Assembly: GCF_000425385.1 (NCBI RefSeq)
Contig: NZ_KE384358.1
Span: 317,623 to 381,622 of the forward strand
DNA: 64,000 bases
Origin: Pseudoduganella violaceinigra DSM 15887
Lineage (GTDB): Bacteria; Pseudomonadota; Gammaproteobacteria; Burkholderiales; Burkholderiaceae_D
Reading direction: 5' to 3'
Part shown: piece by piece, positions 17,072 through 24,644 of the stretch
How positions within the stretch are numbered: position 1 is the first letter of the stretch
How the letters are laid out: the number at the start of each line of letters is the position of its first letter
Made by a program: the position numbers and the translations under genes
Notes under the pieces: generated by a model
The model's input: the letters and a program-made list of their open reading frames with translations, nothing else
The model's database searches: none
What the model was told of the DNA's origin: nothing

Positions 17072-17557
17072 TTAACCGAGGGCTGCTTGGTTGCTGTTGC
17101 GGTGCACATGGACTGGCTGCTCTGCCGCGGCTTTGGCTTTTTGCTGGTCCACCAGGTCCTGCAGCGATACGGAATCCAGGTAATCGACCATCTTTTCATT
17201 CAGGGTGGCCCACAATTCGTGGGTCATGCAGCGGGTGCCGTTCGCGTGATCCGCGCCGTGGCAATTCTCCTTGCCGCCGCACTGGGTTGCATCGAGTGGT
17301 TCATCGACAGCAATAATGATGTCGGCGACCGTGACCTTGTCCGCCTTGCGGGCCAGGCTGTAGCCGCCGCCAGGGCCGCGGATCGATTCCACGATTTCGT
17401 GGCGGCGCAGCTTGCCGAACAATTGTTCGAGATAGGACAGGGAAATCGACTGGCGCTGGCTGATCCCGGACAGCGTCACAGGACCCTTGCCTTGGCGCAT
17501 GGCCAGGTCAATCATCGCAGTCACTGCAAAACGGCCTTTGGTAGTCAGACGCATCAC
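17072..17557 (-). CDS. iscR: Fe-S responsive Rrf2 repressor IscR
   Basis: This 161-residue Rrf2-family regulator has an N-terminal winged helix ('MRLTTKGRFAVTAMIDLAM') and three cysteines for a [2Fe-2S] cluster: C93, C99 and C110 in the 'CGGKENC ... RCMTHELW' region. The last cysteine is about five residues further away than in E. coli IscR, a longer loop. The C-terminal tail is Ala/Gln-rich. Holo-IscR normally represses its own operon through type-1 sites, and such a site lies upstream at 17612-17637. Confidence 0.95.
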   Translation of the reverse strand: MMRLTTKGRFAVTAMIDLAMRQGKGPVTLSGISQRQSISLSYLEQLFGKLRRHEIVESIRGPGGGYSLARKADKVTVADIIIAVDEPLDATQCGGKENCHGADHANGTRCMTHELWATLNEKMVDYLDSVSLQDLVDQQKAKAAAEQPVHVHRNSNQAALG

Positions 17558-17611
17558 AACCTCGGTTCAACTCAGTTAAAATATCGTTCTGTTCTCACAG
17601 ATGCATTCCTG

Positions 17612-17637
17612 ATTACTTGAACGATTTAGTCAAGTAT
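17612..17637 (-). promoter_or_regulatory. IscR type-1 binding site upstream of the isc operon
   Basis: On the minus strand the site reads ATACTTGACTAAATCGTTC followed by AAGTAAT. By my count it agrees at 22 of 25 positions with the type-1 IscR consensus (ATASYYGACTRWWWYAGTCRRSTAT). It starts 55 bases upstream of the iscR ATG and contains a TTGACT that may double as the -35 element, which would explain repression by occlusion. The matching -10 is poor. Confidence 0.8.
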
Positions 17638-17682
17638 AACAGACTTGCGCAGACCTTGCCGGACGCGCCCCAAAGCGCCCGA

Positions 17683-17698
17683 GGGAGCTTGCGCTCCC
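17683..17698 (-). terminator. Stem-loop after the UDG-like gene
   Basis: Six-base arms GGGAGC and GCTCCC enclose a 4-base loop, 4 bases past the stop of the UDG-like gene. No T-run follows, so it is a weak or factor-assisted terminator, or only an RNA-stabilising hairpin. Confidence 0.4.
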
Positions 17699-17701
17699 GG
17701 C

Positions 17702-18463
17702 TTACCTCTTCAGCAACGCCATCGGGCCGAACAGGGCCTGCATTTCCTTATTGTCAATAAAGGACAGGTTGTAAGGATGCTCCGCCACGATTTGCGGCAG
17801 CGCCTGCACGCTGGCCAGCTTGTTGAGCTGTTCGGCAATTTTCCCCCAAAGAATGAGTTTTGGCTGGCGCGCGGCCAGCGCCTGCATCACCGTATCGAAG
17901 AAGGGCAGCCAGGCCTTGGCATCTTTCACGGGAGCAACGTGCGCGCGGAACACCAGGGACGCATTCAGCAGCAGGAAGCCATGGCCGTGCAGGCGTTCCT
18001 GCATTTCCGCCAGGGTCTGGATGGCAGCGCCGGCCTTGGCACGGGTCGAGCAGGCTGCCAGCGCCTCGCCAGCGGTATTGCCTTGCGCCAGCTGGCCATC
18101 CGCCACCAGCAGCATTTTCATGAAATTACGCAGTGAAGTGGCCTTGTTGACAGGCTTCGACAGGCCGCCGCCCTCTTCTTCCGACCACAGCCCTTGCACG
18201 GCGCCGTCCATGAAACAGACGCCGGTTGCGCTCTCCGCGCGCGGATACGGGCCCTCGCCCACCAGCACATAGCGCACCTGGTCGAGAGGCTGCTGGAAGG
18301 CGGCAAACAAGCGCAGCTCGGTCGGCAGATAGCTGTCGGCAGCCAGTTCGGCCAGGTAGGCAGGGTTGGCCGCCGCGATGGCTTGCAGCCCCCGCTCCAG
18401 CACCGGCTGCCACGACGGGTGGGCACGGTCGAGCGCTTGCAGGATGGGGCTGGGGATTGTCAT
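17702..18463 (-). CDS. Uracil-DNA glycosylase-like protein with altered active site
   Basis: This 253-residue protein resembles family-1 UNG in fold motifs. 'YVLVGEGPYPRAESATGVCF' (about 65-84) corresponds to the water-activating GQDPYH loop, 'FLLLNASLVFRAH' to the uracil-binding LLLN strand, and 'EHPYNLSF' to the HPSPLS loop. The catalytic Asp of GQDPYH is Gly here and the final His is Pro, whereas the Asn of LLLN and the His of HPS are kept. It may be a divergent glycosylase or a non-catalytic uracil or DNA binder. The ATG at 18463 begins the conserved part; upstream in-frame sequence has no family resemblance. Confidence 0.65.
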   Translation of the reverse strand: MTIPSPILQALDRAHPSWQPVLERGLQAIAAANPAYLAELAADSYLPTELRLFAAFQQPLDQVRYVLVGEGPYPRAESATGVCFMDGAVQGLWSEEEGGGLSKPVNKATSLRNFMKMLLVADGQLAQGNTAGEALAACSTRAKAGAAIQTLAEMQERLHGHGFLLLNASLVFRAHVAPVKDAKAWLPFFDTVMQALAARQPKLILWGKIAEQLNKLASVQALPQIVAEHPYNLSFIDNKEMQALFGPMALLKR

Positions 18464-18518
18464 GGCGGCTGTCGGCGTTGGGCAAAGGCGAGATTGTATC
18501 GCCGCCGGCGGCCGCGGT

Positions 18519-18827
18519 CTACGGCTTGGGCTTTTCCGCGCCGTAGACCTTGGCCAGGTAAGCCACCATGGCCGGGATATCCTCGTCGGCAAACTGGGCG
18601 CCGAAAGGTTTTTTCATCTTCTTCACCGTGGCTTCCCAATAGCTGCGCGGGGAAGACCGGGGCTGCACTTGGGCGTACTGCGCCAAATGGCAAAGCAGGC
18701 AGTTGTTCAGCACCAGCTGGTGGCTCTGGCAGAGCGTGGGTTTATAGGCCGCCGTTTCATCCGGCAGCGTGATTTCGGCCACTCCGGCCGCGCCGGCCAA
18801 CAGCAGTAAGATGGCAAAGGTCTTCAT
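18519..18827 (-). CDS. Monoheme cytochrome c, SorB-like
   Basis: This 102-residue exported cytochrome has a signal peptide of about 17 residues (MKTFAILLLLAGAAGVA), one haem c site CLLCH at 43-47 and a distal Met in 'VKKMKKPFGAQF' or 'IPAMVAYL'. The pattern 'YWEATVKKMKKPFGAQFADE' followed by 'IPAMVAYLAKVYG' is that of the small subunit of sulfite:cytochrome c oxidoreductase, which takes electrons from the molybdenum subunit SorA. Directly upstream lies only a broken remnant of such a SorA, so the cytochrome appears orphaned in this locus. Confidence 0.7.
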   Translation of the reverse strand: MKTFAILLLLAGAAGVAEITLPDETAAYKPTLCQSHQLVLNNCLLCHLAQYAQVQPRSSPRSYWEATVKKMKKPFGAQFADEDIPAMVAYLAKVYGAEKPKP

Positions 18828-18838
18828 GGCTTTCCCCC

Positions 18839-18990
18839 TCAAGCCGCCGTGACGCGGGGTGGTTTCCACGACGTTGCGCATATAGCCGGCCGCAAGGCCA
18901 GCATTACCTCGCCGTCCAGCGCGTGGTCGATATTCAGCGATTTGACGAAATCCGGCCCGTCGCCGGCCGGCGGCGTATCCGCTGTTGCGC
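18839..18990 (-). pseudogene. Remnant of a SorA-like sulfite oxidase molybdenum subunit
   Basis: Translating the minus strand gives 'GPDFVKSLNIDHALDGEVML', typical of the later part of sulfite-oxidase-type molybdoproteins. A few codons on, in a different frame, it gives 'AGYMRNVVETT', which resembles their C-terminal 'NPAGYMRNVVE' end. After a CCCC run the first frame resumes with 'RVTAA' and a stop at 18841-18839. This looks like an internal deletion plus a one-base C insertion. It sits just upstream of the SorB-like cytochrome, where sorA normally is. The family match is from memory of the motif style, not an alignment. Confidence 0.5.
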
Positions 18991-19039
18991 ATCGCTGCCT
19001 CCCGGTGGATGGATTATTCCGAGAGGCAGATTTAACATG

Positions 19040-20386
19040 CTAGCCAGCGGCGGTATCGGAATTCTTCAGCCGGATGTTGGCGGCGCGCAAACGGCGGATC
19101 AGGAACACCACTGCGGCCAGGGCGACCGCGGCCAGCACGGCGACCAGCGACCAGGCAACCCGCAGTTTCCCCAGGAAGCGCTGTTCCTTGGCGCTTTCGT
19201 CCTTTTCGCGCAAACGCTCCTCGTCCTCGCGGCGTTTTTTCTGAAGCTGGGCCTTGGCATTGCTGGCATCCAGCGATTTGCGCGTCGCGCGCGCGTAGAC
19301 CTGCAGGGCCAGCTCCTTCAGGCCCACGTATTCCAGCGCCCGCGCATATTCGAGCAAGGCATCGGCATCCATCATCTCGATATTGACCGCCTCGATCGCG
19401 TCCCGCCCGGCATCGAGCTGGCCCAGGTAAAGCAGGGCGATCCCCTCGTTGAACTGGGAAATTTCCGCGATTTCGGCATTGCCCGCGGCCACGCCGGCCT
19501 TCTTCGATTCCCGGCTGAGCGCCAAGGCTTCCTGGTAATCGTGGCTCTTCAGGCTCATATCGGCCAGGACCACCTGCATCTCCGGCACCATCTCGTCCAT
19601 GTGGTGCTTCTGCAGCCAGGCGACCACTTCGATCAAGGCTTCGCGCGAGCGCGCGATCTGCCCCGCTTCCTCGGCAATCTGCCATTCGGCATAGCGGGCG
19701 CGGGTCAGCGCGCCTTCCAACGGAATGGCGGCGGCCTTGGCCTTCAACTGCTCGACCGCCTTCAATGCGCGCTGGCCTTCGCCGGCCAGGCCGCTCAGTG
19801 CATACGCCCGGGCGCGCAAGGCCATGAACTGGATCACGACCTGCCCGGAGGTATCCGCCAACGCCACGGCGCGGTCGATATACTCCAGTCCTTTCCGGCC
19901 ATTCCCATGGCGGATTTCATCGTTGCCGACGGCGATGGTGACCTTGGCCTGGATGGCGGGATCGGTGGTCTGCTCGGCGAGCTGGCGCGCCTGCTCCAGC
20001 TTCCGGGTCGCCTCCTCTTCTTCGCCTTGCGAGGTGTGCACAAAGGCGCGATCGAGCAGGCTGTTGGCAATGACCGAGTCGTCGCCCAGTTCCTTGCCGA
20101 TACGCTCTTCTTCGTCGACCGCTTTCATGGCGGCGGCGCCGTCGGTCTCCCGCGTCACTTTGCTCAGCAGAGAAAAATAGACGGCCTGCTCGTGCGGCGG
20201 CCATTTCGCGACCTGCGGTTTAAGTTTCTGCAATTCCGCCAGCGTGGCGTTGGCGGCAAGATAAGAGTTTTCCCACAGTTGCCCAAGGCGTGCGCGCGGC
20301 GATGCCTCCTGCGCCAAGGCCGGCGCCTGGAACAGGCCGACAGTCAGGATGGTTGTGCCAAGCATGCGCAGGAAAATGCGGTGCAT
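19040..20386 (-). CDS. Periplasmic TPR protein with C-terminal membrane anchor
   Basis: This 448-residue protein has a signal peptide of about 25 residues (ending APALAQ), then about 330 residues of helical tetratricopeptide-like repeats. A charged coiled segment (about 375-405, 'KKRREDEERLREKDESAKEQ') precedes a membrane helix near 412-433 ('VAWSLVAVLAAVALAAVVFL'). It ends soon after, 'RRLRAANIRLKNSDTAAG'. This layout is the sensory half of TPR-containing diguanylate cyclases, where a GGDEF domain follows the membrane helix. Here it is absent, so the protein is either a truncated sensor or a separate TPR adaptor. The stop is next to the decayed sorA stretch. Confidence 0.65.
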   Translation of the reverse strand: MHRIFLRMLGTTILTVGLFQAPALAQEASPRARLGQLWENSYLAANATLAELQKLKPQVAKWPPHEQAVYFSLLSKVTRETDGAAAMKAVDEEERIGKELGDDSVIANSLLDRAFVHTSQGEEEEATRKLEQARQLAEQTTDPAIQAKVTIAVGNDEIRHGNGRKGLEYIDRAVALADTSGQVVIQFMALRARAYALSGLAGEGQRALKAVEQLKAKAAAIPLEGALTRARYAEWQIAEEAGQIARSREALIEVVAWLQKHHMDEMVPEMQVVLADMSLKSHDYQEALALSRESKKAGVAAGNAEIAEISQFNEGIALLYLGQLDAGRDAIEAVNIEMMDADALLEYARALEYVGLKELALQVYARATRKSLDASNAKAQLQKKRREDEERLREKDESAKEQRFLGKLRVAWSLVAVLAAVALAAVVFLIRRLRAANIRLKNSDTAAG

Positions 20387-20420
20387 CTAAAGCTTTCGAT
20401 TTGATAGGTAGTAAAGTATT

Positions 20421-20828
20421 TTACTGCTCGGCAAACAAATCGTGGGCATTCAAGATCGCAAAAGCAATGTCGGGGTGGCGGTCCAGGCATTTGCGGATCG
20501 CCGCCGGCACCGCCTGGCGCGTCTTGCGGCACAGGCCGGGCCGGTTGCCCAGCTCGATCTGGAAGCCGCGCACCGTGCGTACTTCATGCGGGCCGGGCTG
20601 GATCCGCACCGCGACGCCAAGCTGTTCCTGCAGACGCGCGCTGACCCGCATCAATTCAACATAGCTGGCGATGGCTTCGATACGTTCCAGCAGGCGCTTC
20701 TCCTCTTCCTTGGTCAGGCGCAGCACACGCAAGTCCGCCTGCGGGTCGTCCAGGAGTAACTCGCGCTTGCAATCGCAGGCGCCCGGCGGGCATTCCTTGC
20801 GGATAGGGAAAGGCGGCGTCGTCATCAT
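20421..20828 (-). CDS. Conserved hypothetical protein, cysteine-containing
   Basis: This is a 135-residue soluble protein that I do not recognise. Visible features are an N-terminal cysteine group 'CPPGACDCKRELLL', a long amphipathic helix ('RLTKEEEKRLLERIEAIASY') and a C-terminal part with 'RPGLCRKTRQAVPAAIRKCL'. A TTG seven codons upstream is an alternative start, but the ATG at 20828 is preferred. The cysteines could bind a metal (speculative). It is divergent from the large histidine kinase and precedes the TPR protein gene on the same strand by 34 bases. Confidence 0.5.
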   Translation of the reverse strand: MMTTPPFPIRKECPPGACDCKRELLLDDPQADLRVLRLTKEEEKRLLERIEAIASYVELMRVSARLQEQLGVAVRIQPGPHEVRTVRGFQIELGNRPGLCRKTRQAVPAAIRKCLDRHPDIAFAILNAHDLFAEQ

Positions 20829-20862
20829 TCCAGTATCCGTTGCTTGCAACTTGCTGTCAAAC

Positions 20863-20880
20863 GCGGCGGCCGGCCGCCGC
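20863..20880. repeat. Perfect 18-bp GC palindrome in a divergent promoter region
   Basis: GCGGCGGCC is followed directly by GGCCGCCGC between the divergent genes starting at 20828 and 20946. It could be an operator or a hairpin in either leader, and such GC palindromes also arise by chance at this base composition. Confidence 0.5.
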
Positions 20881-20882
20881 CC

Positions 20883-20911
20883 TTGTGTGCGACGTACAAG
20901 TTTCGTACAGT
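20883..20911 (+). promoter_or_regulatory. Possible sigma-70 promoter of the histidine kinase operon
   Basis: TTGTGT at 20883-20888 and TACAGT at 20906-20911 are separated by 17 bases and end 35 bases before the GTG start. Both hexamers differ from consensus at two positions. GTAC half-sites within the spacer and next to the -10 (CGTACAAGTTTCGTACAG) might serve a regulator. Confidence 0.3.
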
Positions 20912-20945
20912 GCTAAATTGCTCAAAATACTAGATAGAGACCCAA

Positions 20946-23900
20946 GTGACTATCAAACAGGAAAGCCTGCAATTCCTCGCTTCCCCTGGCGCCCTGGGCC
21001 GGCAGATCGCAACCTTCGACTGGTCCGCCACACCGCTCGGGCGGCTTGACGCGTGGCCGCAAAGCCTGCGCACCACGGTCAACTTGATGCTCAATTCCAG
21101 CCACCCGATTTGGATAGGCTGGGGTCCGCAAGCCACCTTCCTCTATAACGACGCTTATATCGACGTGCTGGGCGCGGCCAAGCACCCGTGGGCGCTGGGC
21201 CGTCCCGCAGCGGAAGTCTGGAACGAGATCTGGCAATTCTGCGGCCCCTTGGCGGACAAGGTCTTCCAGCGCGCCGAGCCGAGCTTTGTGGACGCGGTGC
21301 AGCTGTTCATGAACCGCGGCGACTGGGTGGAGGAAGTCTGGTATTCCTTTTCCTATAGCCCGATCTTCGACGAAGCGGGCGACGTGGGCGGCCTGTTCTG
21401 CCCTTCCACCGACACCACCGCCACGCGCTTGAACGCGCGCCGGCTGGCGGCGCTGTCGGAGCTGTCGGCCAGCGCCTTGCGCGAACAGGACGTGGCCAGC
21501 GCCTGCGCCACCGCCATGCACACCATTGGCGCCAACCGGGACGACATTCCCTTCGCCCTGCTGTTCAAGCGCATCGGCGATACGGTGCACCTGCAGCAGA
21601 CGGCGCACGTGGAAGACGCGGCCTGCGATCTCGCGCTCTGGCCGGTGGCGCAAGTGCTGGCCAGCGCCGAGCCGGTGGCGATCGCCACGGCGGGCATACC
21701 CGGCCTGCCGTTAGGACTGGCCGGGCAGACGGTGCGCGTGGCGCTGGCCCTGCCCATTACCGACGGCGTACTGGTGCTGGGCATCAGCCCGGCGCGCCAG
21801 CTCGATACCGAATACCGCACCTTTTGCGAACTGTTGGCCGGCCAGCTTTCCGCCGCCGTGCAAAACGCCAGCGCCGCCGCCGAACAGCGCCAGCGCGCCG
21901 AGGCGCTGGCGGAGCTGGACCGCGCCAAGACCGCTTTCTTCAGCAATGTGAGCCACGAATTCCGCACCCCGCTCACGCTGCTGCTCGGCCCGATCGAGGA
22001 AGCGCTGGGCGACAGCGGCAACCGCCTGCCCGGCGTACACCATGCGCGCCTGCAGCTGGCCCAGCGCAACGCGCTGCGCCTGCAAAAGCTGGTCAACACC
22101 CTGCTCGACTTTTCCCGCGTGCAGGCGGGCCGCATGCACGCCAGCTATACCCGGGTCGACCTGGCCGCCCTCACCCGCGACCTGGCCAGCGGCTTCCGCT
22201 CCGTCGTCGAAGGCGCGGGACTGGAGTTGCGCGTCGATTGCAGCGAACTCGATGCCAGCGCCTGGGTTGATATCGCTTTGTTTGAAAAGATCGTCCTGAA
22301 CCTGCTGTCCAACGCCTTCAAATTCACTTTTGAGGGCGGCATCACGGTGACGCTGCGCCAGCAGGGCGCGGCGGCTGTGCTGTCGGTGGCCGACACGGGC
22401 GTCGGCATTTCGGGCGACCAGCAGCAGCATATCTTCGAGCGCTTCCGCCGCGTGGAAGGCGCGCGCTCGCGCACCCATGAAGGCTCCGGCATCGGCCTGG
22501 CGCTGGTGCGCGACCTGGTGGAGCTGCTGCACGGCCGCATCTGGGTCGAGAGCACCTTGGGCGCCGGCAGCACCTTCACCCTCACGCTGCCGCTCGGCCA
22601 TGGCCACCTGCGCGACGAGCAGTTGAGCATCGCGTCCCGGGGCGGCAGCGCCGAAGTGCGCGCAGCCTTCCTGCAGGAAGCCCAGCGCTGGCTGCCGGAA
22701 GAGAGCGACGCGGAGCCCTTCCTCGACCTGGCTCCTGACGACAGTATCCTGACCCTCGGTGCGCACGTGCTGGTGGTCGACGACAATGCCGACATGCGCG
22801 ACTACCTGGCGCGCCTGCTGCGCCAGCGCTGGCAGGTCGCCACCGCCGCCAACGGGCGCGAAGCGCTGGCGGCCATGGCGCATGCGCTGCCGGACCTGGT
22901 GGTCTCGGACGTGATGATGCCCGAGCTGGACGGTTTCGGCCTGATCGCCGCCATGCGCGCCGATCACGTCATGCACGACGTGCCGGTCCTGCTGCTGTCG
23001 GCCCGCGCCGGCGAGGAGGCGCGCATCGAAGGCGTCAACGCCGGCGCCGACGACTATCTGGTCAAGCCGTTCTCCTCGCGCGAGCTGCTGACGCGGGTCG
23101 ACTCGCAGCTGATGCGCTCGCGCATCCGCCAGGCCGAACGCGCCCATATGGCGCGCATGGCCGACACCTTCCAGCAGGCGCCAGCCGCGATCGCCATCGT
23201 GCGCGGGCCGGACCTGAGTTTCGAGGTGGCCAACGACCGCTTCATGGAGCTGAGCTGGCAACGCCAGCTGATCGGCCTGCCGATGCGGCGCGCCTTTCCC
23301 GAACTGGAAGGCCAGGGCATGGTGGAAGAAATGGAGCACGCCCTGGCCAGCGGCGAGCCGGTGACCGGCAAGGCGCGCCGCGTCATGCTGAAGCGCGAAG
23401 GCGGCCTGCAGGAGTGCTATTTCGATTACGTGCACCAGCCGGTGCGCAACGCGCGCGGGGCAGTGGACCGTGTCGCCATTGTGGCCTTCGAGGTGACGGA
23501 ACTGGTGCGCGCGCGGCGCGACGCGGAGCTGGCCAACCGCACCAAGGACGATTTCCTGGCCATGGTGGGCCATGAGCTGCGCAATCCGCTGTCGCCAATC
23601 CTGATCGCGCTCGAGCTGATGCGCCTCAAGGGACTGGGCGGGCTGGCGCGCGAGCATGCCGCCATCGAGCGCCAGGCCCACCACCTGGTGCGGCTGGTGG
23701 ACGACCTGCTGGATGTGGCGCGCATCGCCCAGGGCAAGATCGCCCTGCGGCTGGAGCGGATCGAACTGGAGCAGCTGTTTGCGCAAGCGCTGGAGACAGT
23801 GGGCGGCCTGCTGGAGGAGCGCCGGCAAAGCCTGCAGCTCGCGGTGCCAGCGAGCGGGATGGCGCTGCATGCCGACCCGATGCGCTTCGTGCAGATACTG

Positions 23901-24626
23901 GTCAACCTGCTGACCAATGCCGCCAAATACTCCAACCCGGGCGGCGAGATCGTCGTGCGTGCGGCAAGCGACAACGGCCAGGCCGTCATCAGCGTGCGCG
24001 ATAGCGGCATCGGCATCGGCGCCGACATGCTGCCGCACCTGTTCGACAAATTCGTGCAGGCCCCGCAATCGCTGGACCGCTCGCGCGGCGGACTGGGGCT
24101 GGGCCTGTCGATCGCACGCAGCCTGGTGCAGCTGCATGGCGGCGAGATCGCAGCATTCAGCGCCGGTCCCGGCAGCGGCAGCGAATTCACCGTTCGCGTG
24201 CCGCTGGCCGGGCAGCCGGAGGCCGCCGCGCCCGCGCCGGGTGCGGCGCCGGGCCACCTGTCGGCTGTCGCGCGGCGCCGCGTGCTGCTGGTGGACGACA
24301 ACCAGGACGTGCTGCAAGGCCTGCGCGCCCTGCTGGAAGTCAGCGGCCATGAAGTGCACGCCGTGGCCGATCCGGCCAGCGCGCTGCGCGCCAGCGCCAG
24401 CTTTGTGCCCGACCTGGCCATCCTCGACATCGGCCTGCCCGGCATGGACGGCTATGAGCTGGCCATCGAATTGCGGCGCAAGCCGGGCTTCGGCAACACG
24501 CGCCTGGTGGCCTTGAGCGGCTACGGCCAGCAGGCCGACCAGGCCCGCTCGCGCGCCGCCGGATTCGCCGCCCACCTGGTCAAGCCGATCACGCCGGCCC
24601 AGCTCTACTCGCTGCTGGTCGATTAG
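20946..24626 (+). CDS. Double hybrid histidine kinase (PAS-GAF-HK-REC-PAS-HK-REC)
   Basis: This 1226-residue cytoplasmic sensor kinase has a PAS domain (about 35-160), a GAF domain (about 170-310) and a HisKA with H337 in 'SNVSHEFRTPLTLL'. An HATPase ('NLLSNAFKFTFEG') and a receiver with phospho-acceptor D655 ('VVSDVMMPELDG') follow. Then come a second PAS (about 735-850), a second HisKA with H876 ('MVGHELRNPLSP'), a second HATPase ('NLLTNAAKYSNPG') and a terminal receiver with D1161 ('AILDIGLPGMDG'). No membrane helix is present. The GTG start gives the typical 'DWSATPLGRLDAWPQSL' opening of this kinase class. The exporter genes follow 18 bases later, suggesting it senses or controls that system. 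No DNA-binding output regulator is nearby. Confidence 0.9.
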   Translation: MTIKQESLQFLASPGALGRQIATFDWSATPLGRLDAWPQSLRTTVNLMLNSSHPIWIGWGPQATFLYNDAYIDVLGAAKHPWALGRPAAEVWNEIWQFCGPLADKVFQRAEPSFVDAVQLFMNRGDWVEEVWYSFSYSPIFDEAGDVGGLFCPSTDTTATRLNARRLAALSELSASALREQDVASACATAMHTIGANRDDIPFALLFKRIGDTVHLQQTAHVEDAACDLALWPVAQVLASAEPVAIATAGIPGLPLGLAGQTVRVALALPITDGVLVLGISPARQLDTEYRTFCELLAGQLSAAVQNASAAAEQRQRAEALAELDRAKTAFFSNVSHEFRTPLTLLLGPIEEALGDSGNRLPGVHHARLQLAQRNALRLQKLVNTLLDFSRVQAGRMHASYTRVDLAALTRDLASGFRSVVEGAGLELRVDCSELDASAWVDIALFEKIVLNLLSNAFKFTFEGGITVTLRQQGAAAVLSVADTGVGISGDQQQHIFERFRRVEGARSRTHEGSGIGLALVRDLVELLHGRIWVESTLGAGSTFTLTLPLGHGHLRDEQLSIASRGGSAEVRAAFLQEAQRWLPEESDAEPFLDLAPDDSILTLGAHVLVVDDNADMRDYLARLLRQRWQVATAANGREALAAMAHALPDLVVSDVMMPELDGFGLIAAMRADHVMHDVPVLLLSARAGEEARIEGVNAGADDYLVKPFSSRELLTRVDSQLMRSRIRQAERAHMARMADTFQQAPAAIAIVRGPDLSFEVANDRFMELSWQRQLIGLPMRRAFPELEGQGMVEEMEHALASGEPVTGKARRVMLKREGGLQECYFDYVHQPVRNARGAVDRVAIVAFEVTELVRARRDAELANRTKDDFLAMVGHELRNPLSPILIALELMRLKGLGGLAREHAAIERQAHHLVRLVDDLLDVARIAQGKIALRLERIELEQLFAQALETVGGLLEERRQSLQLAVPASGMALHADPMRFVQILVNLLTNAAKYSNPGGEIVVRAASDNGQAVISVRDSGIGIGADMLPHLFDKFVQAPQSLDRSRGGLGLGLSIARSLVQLHGGEIAAFSAGPGSGSEFTVRVPLAGQPEAAAPAPGAAPGHLSAVARRRVLLVDDNQDVLQGLRALLEVSGHEVHAVADPASALRASASFVPDLAILDIGLPGMDGYELAIELRRKPGFGNTRLVALSGYGQQADQARSRAAGFAAHLVKPITPAQLYSLLVD

Positions 24627-24644
24627 CGGGTGTAGACTGGCCGC

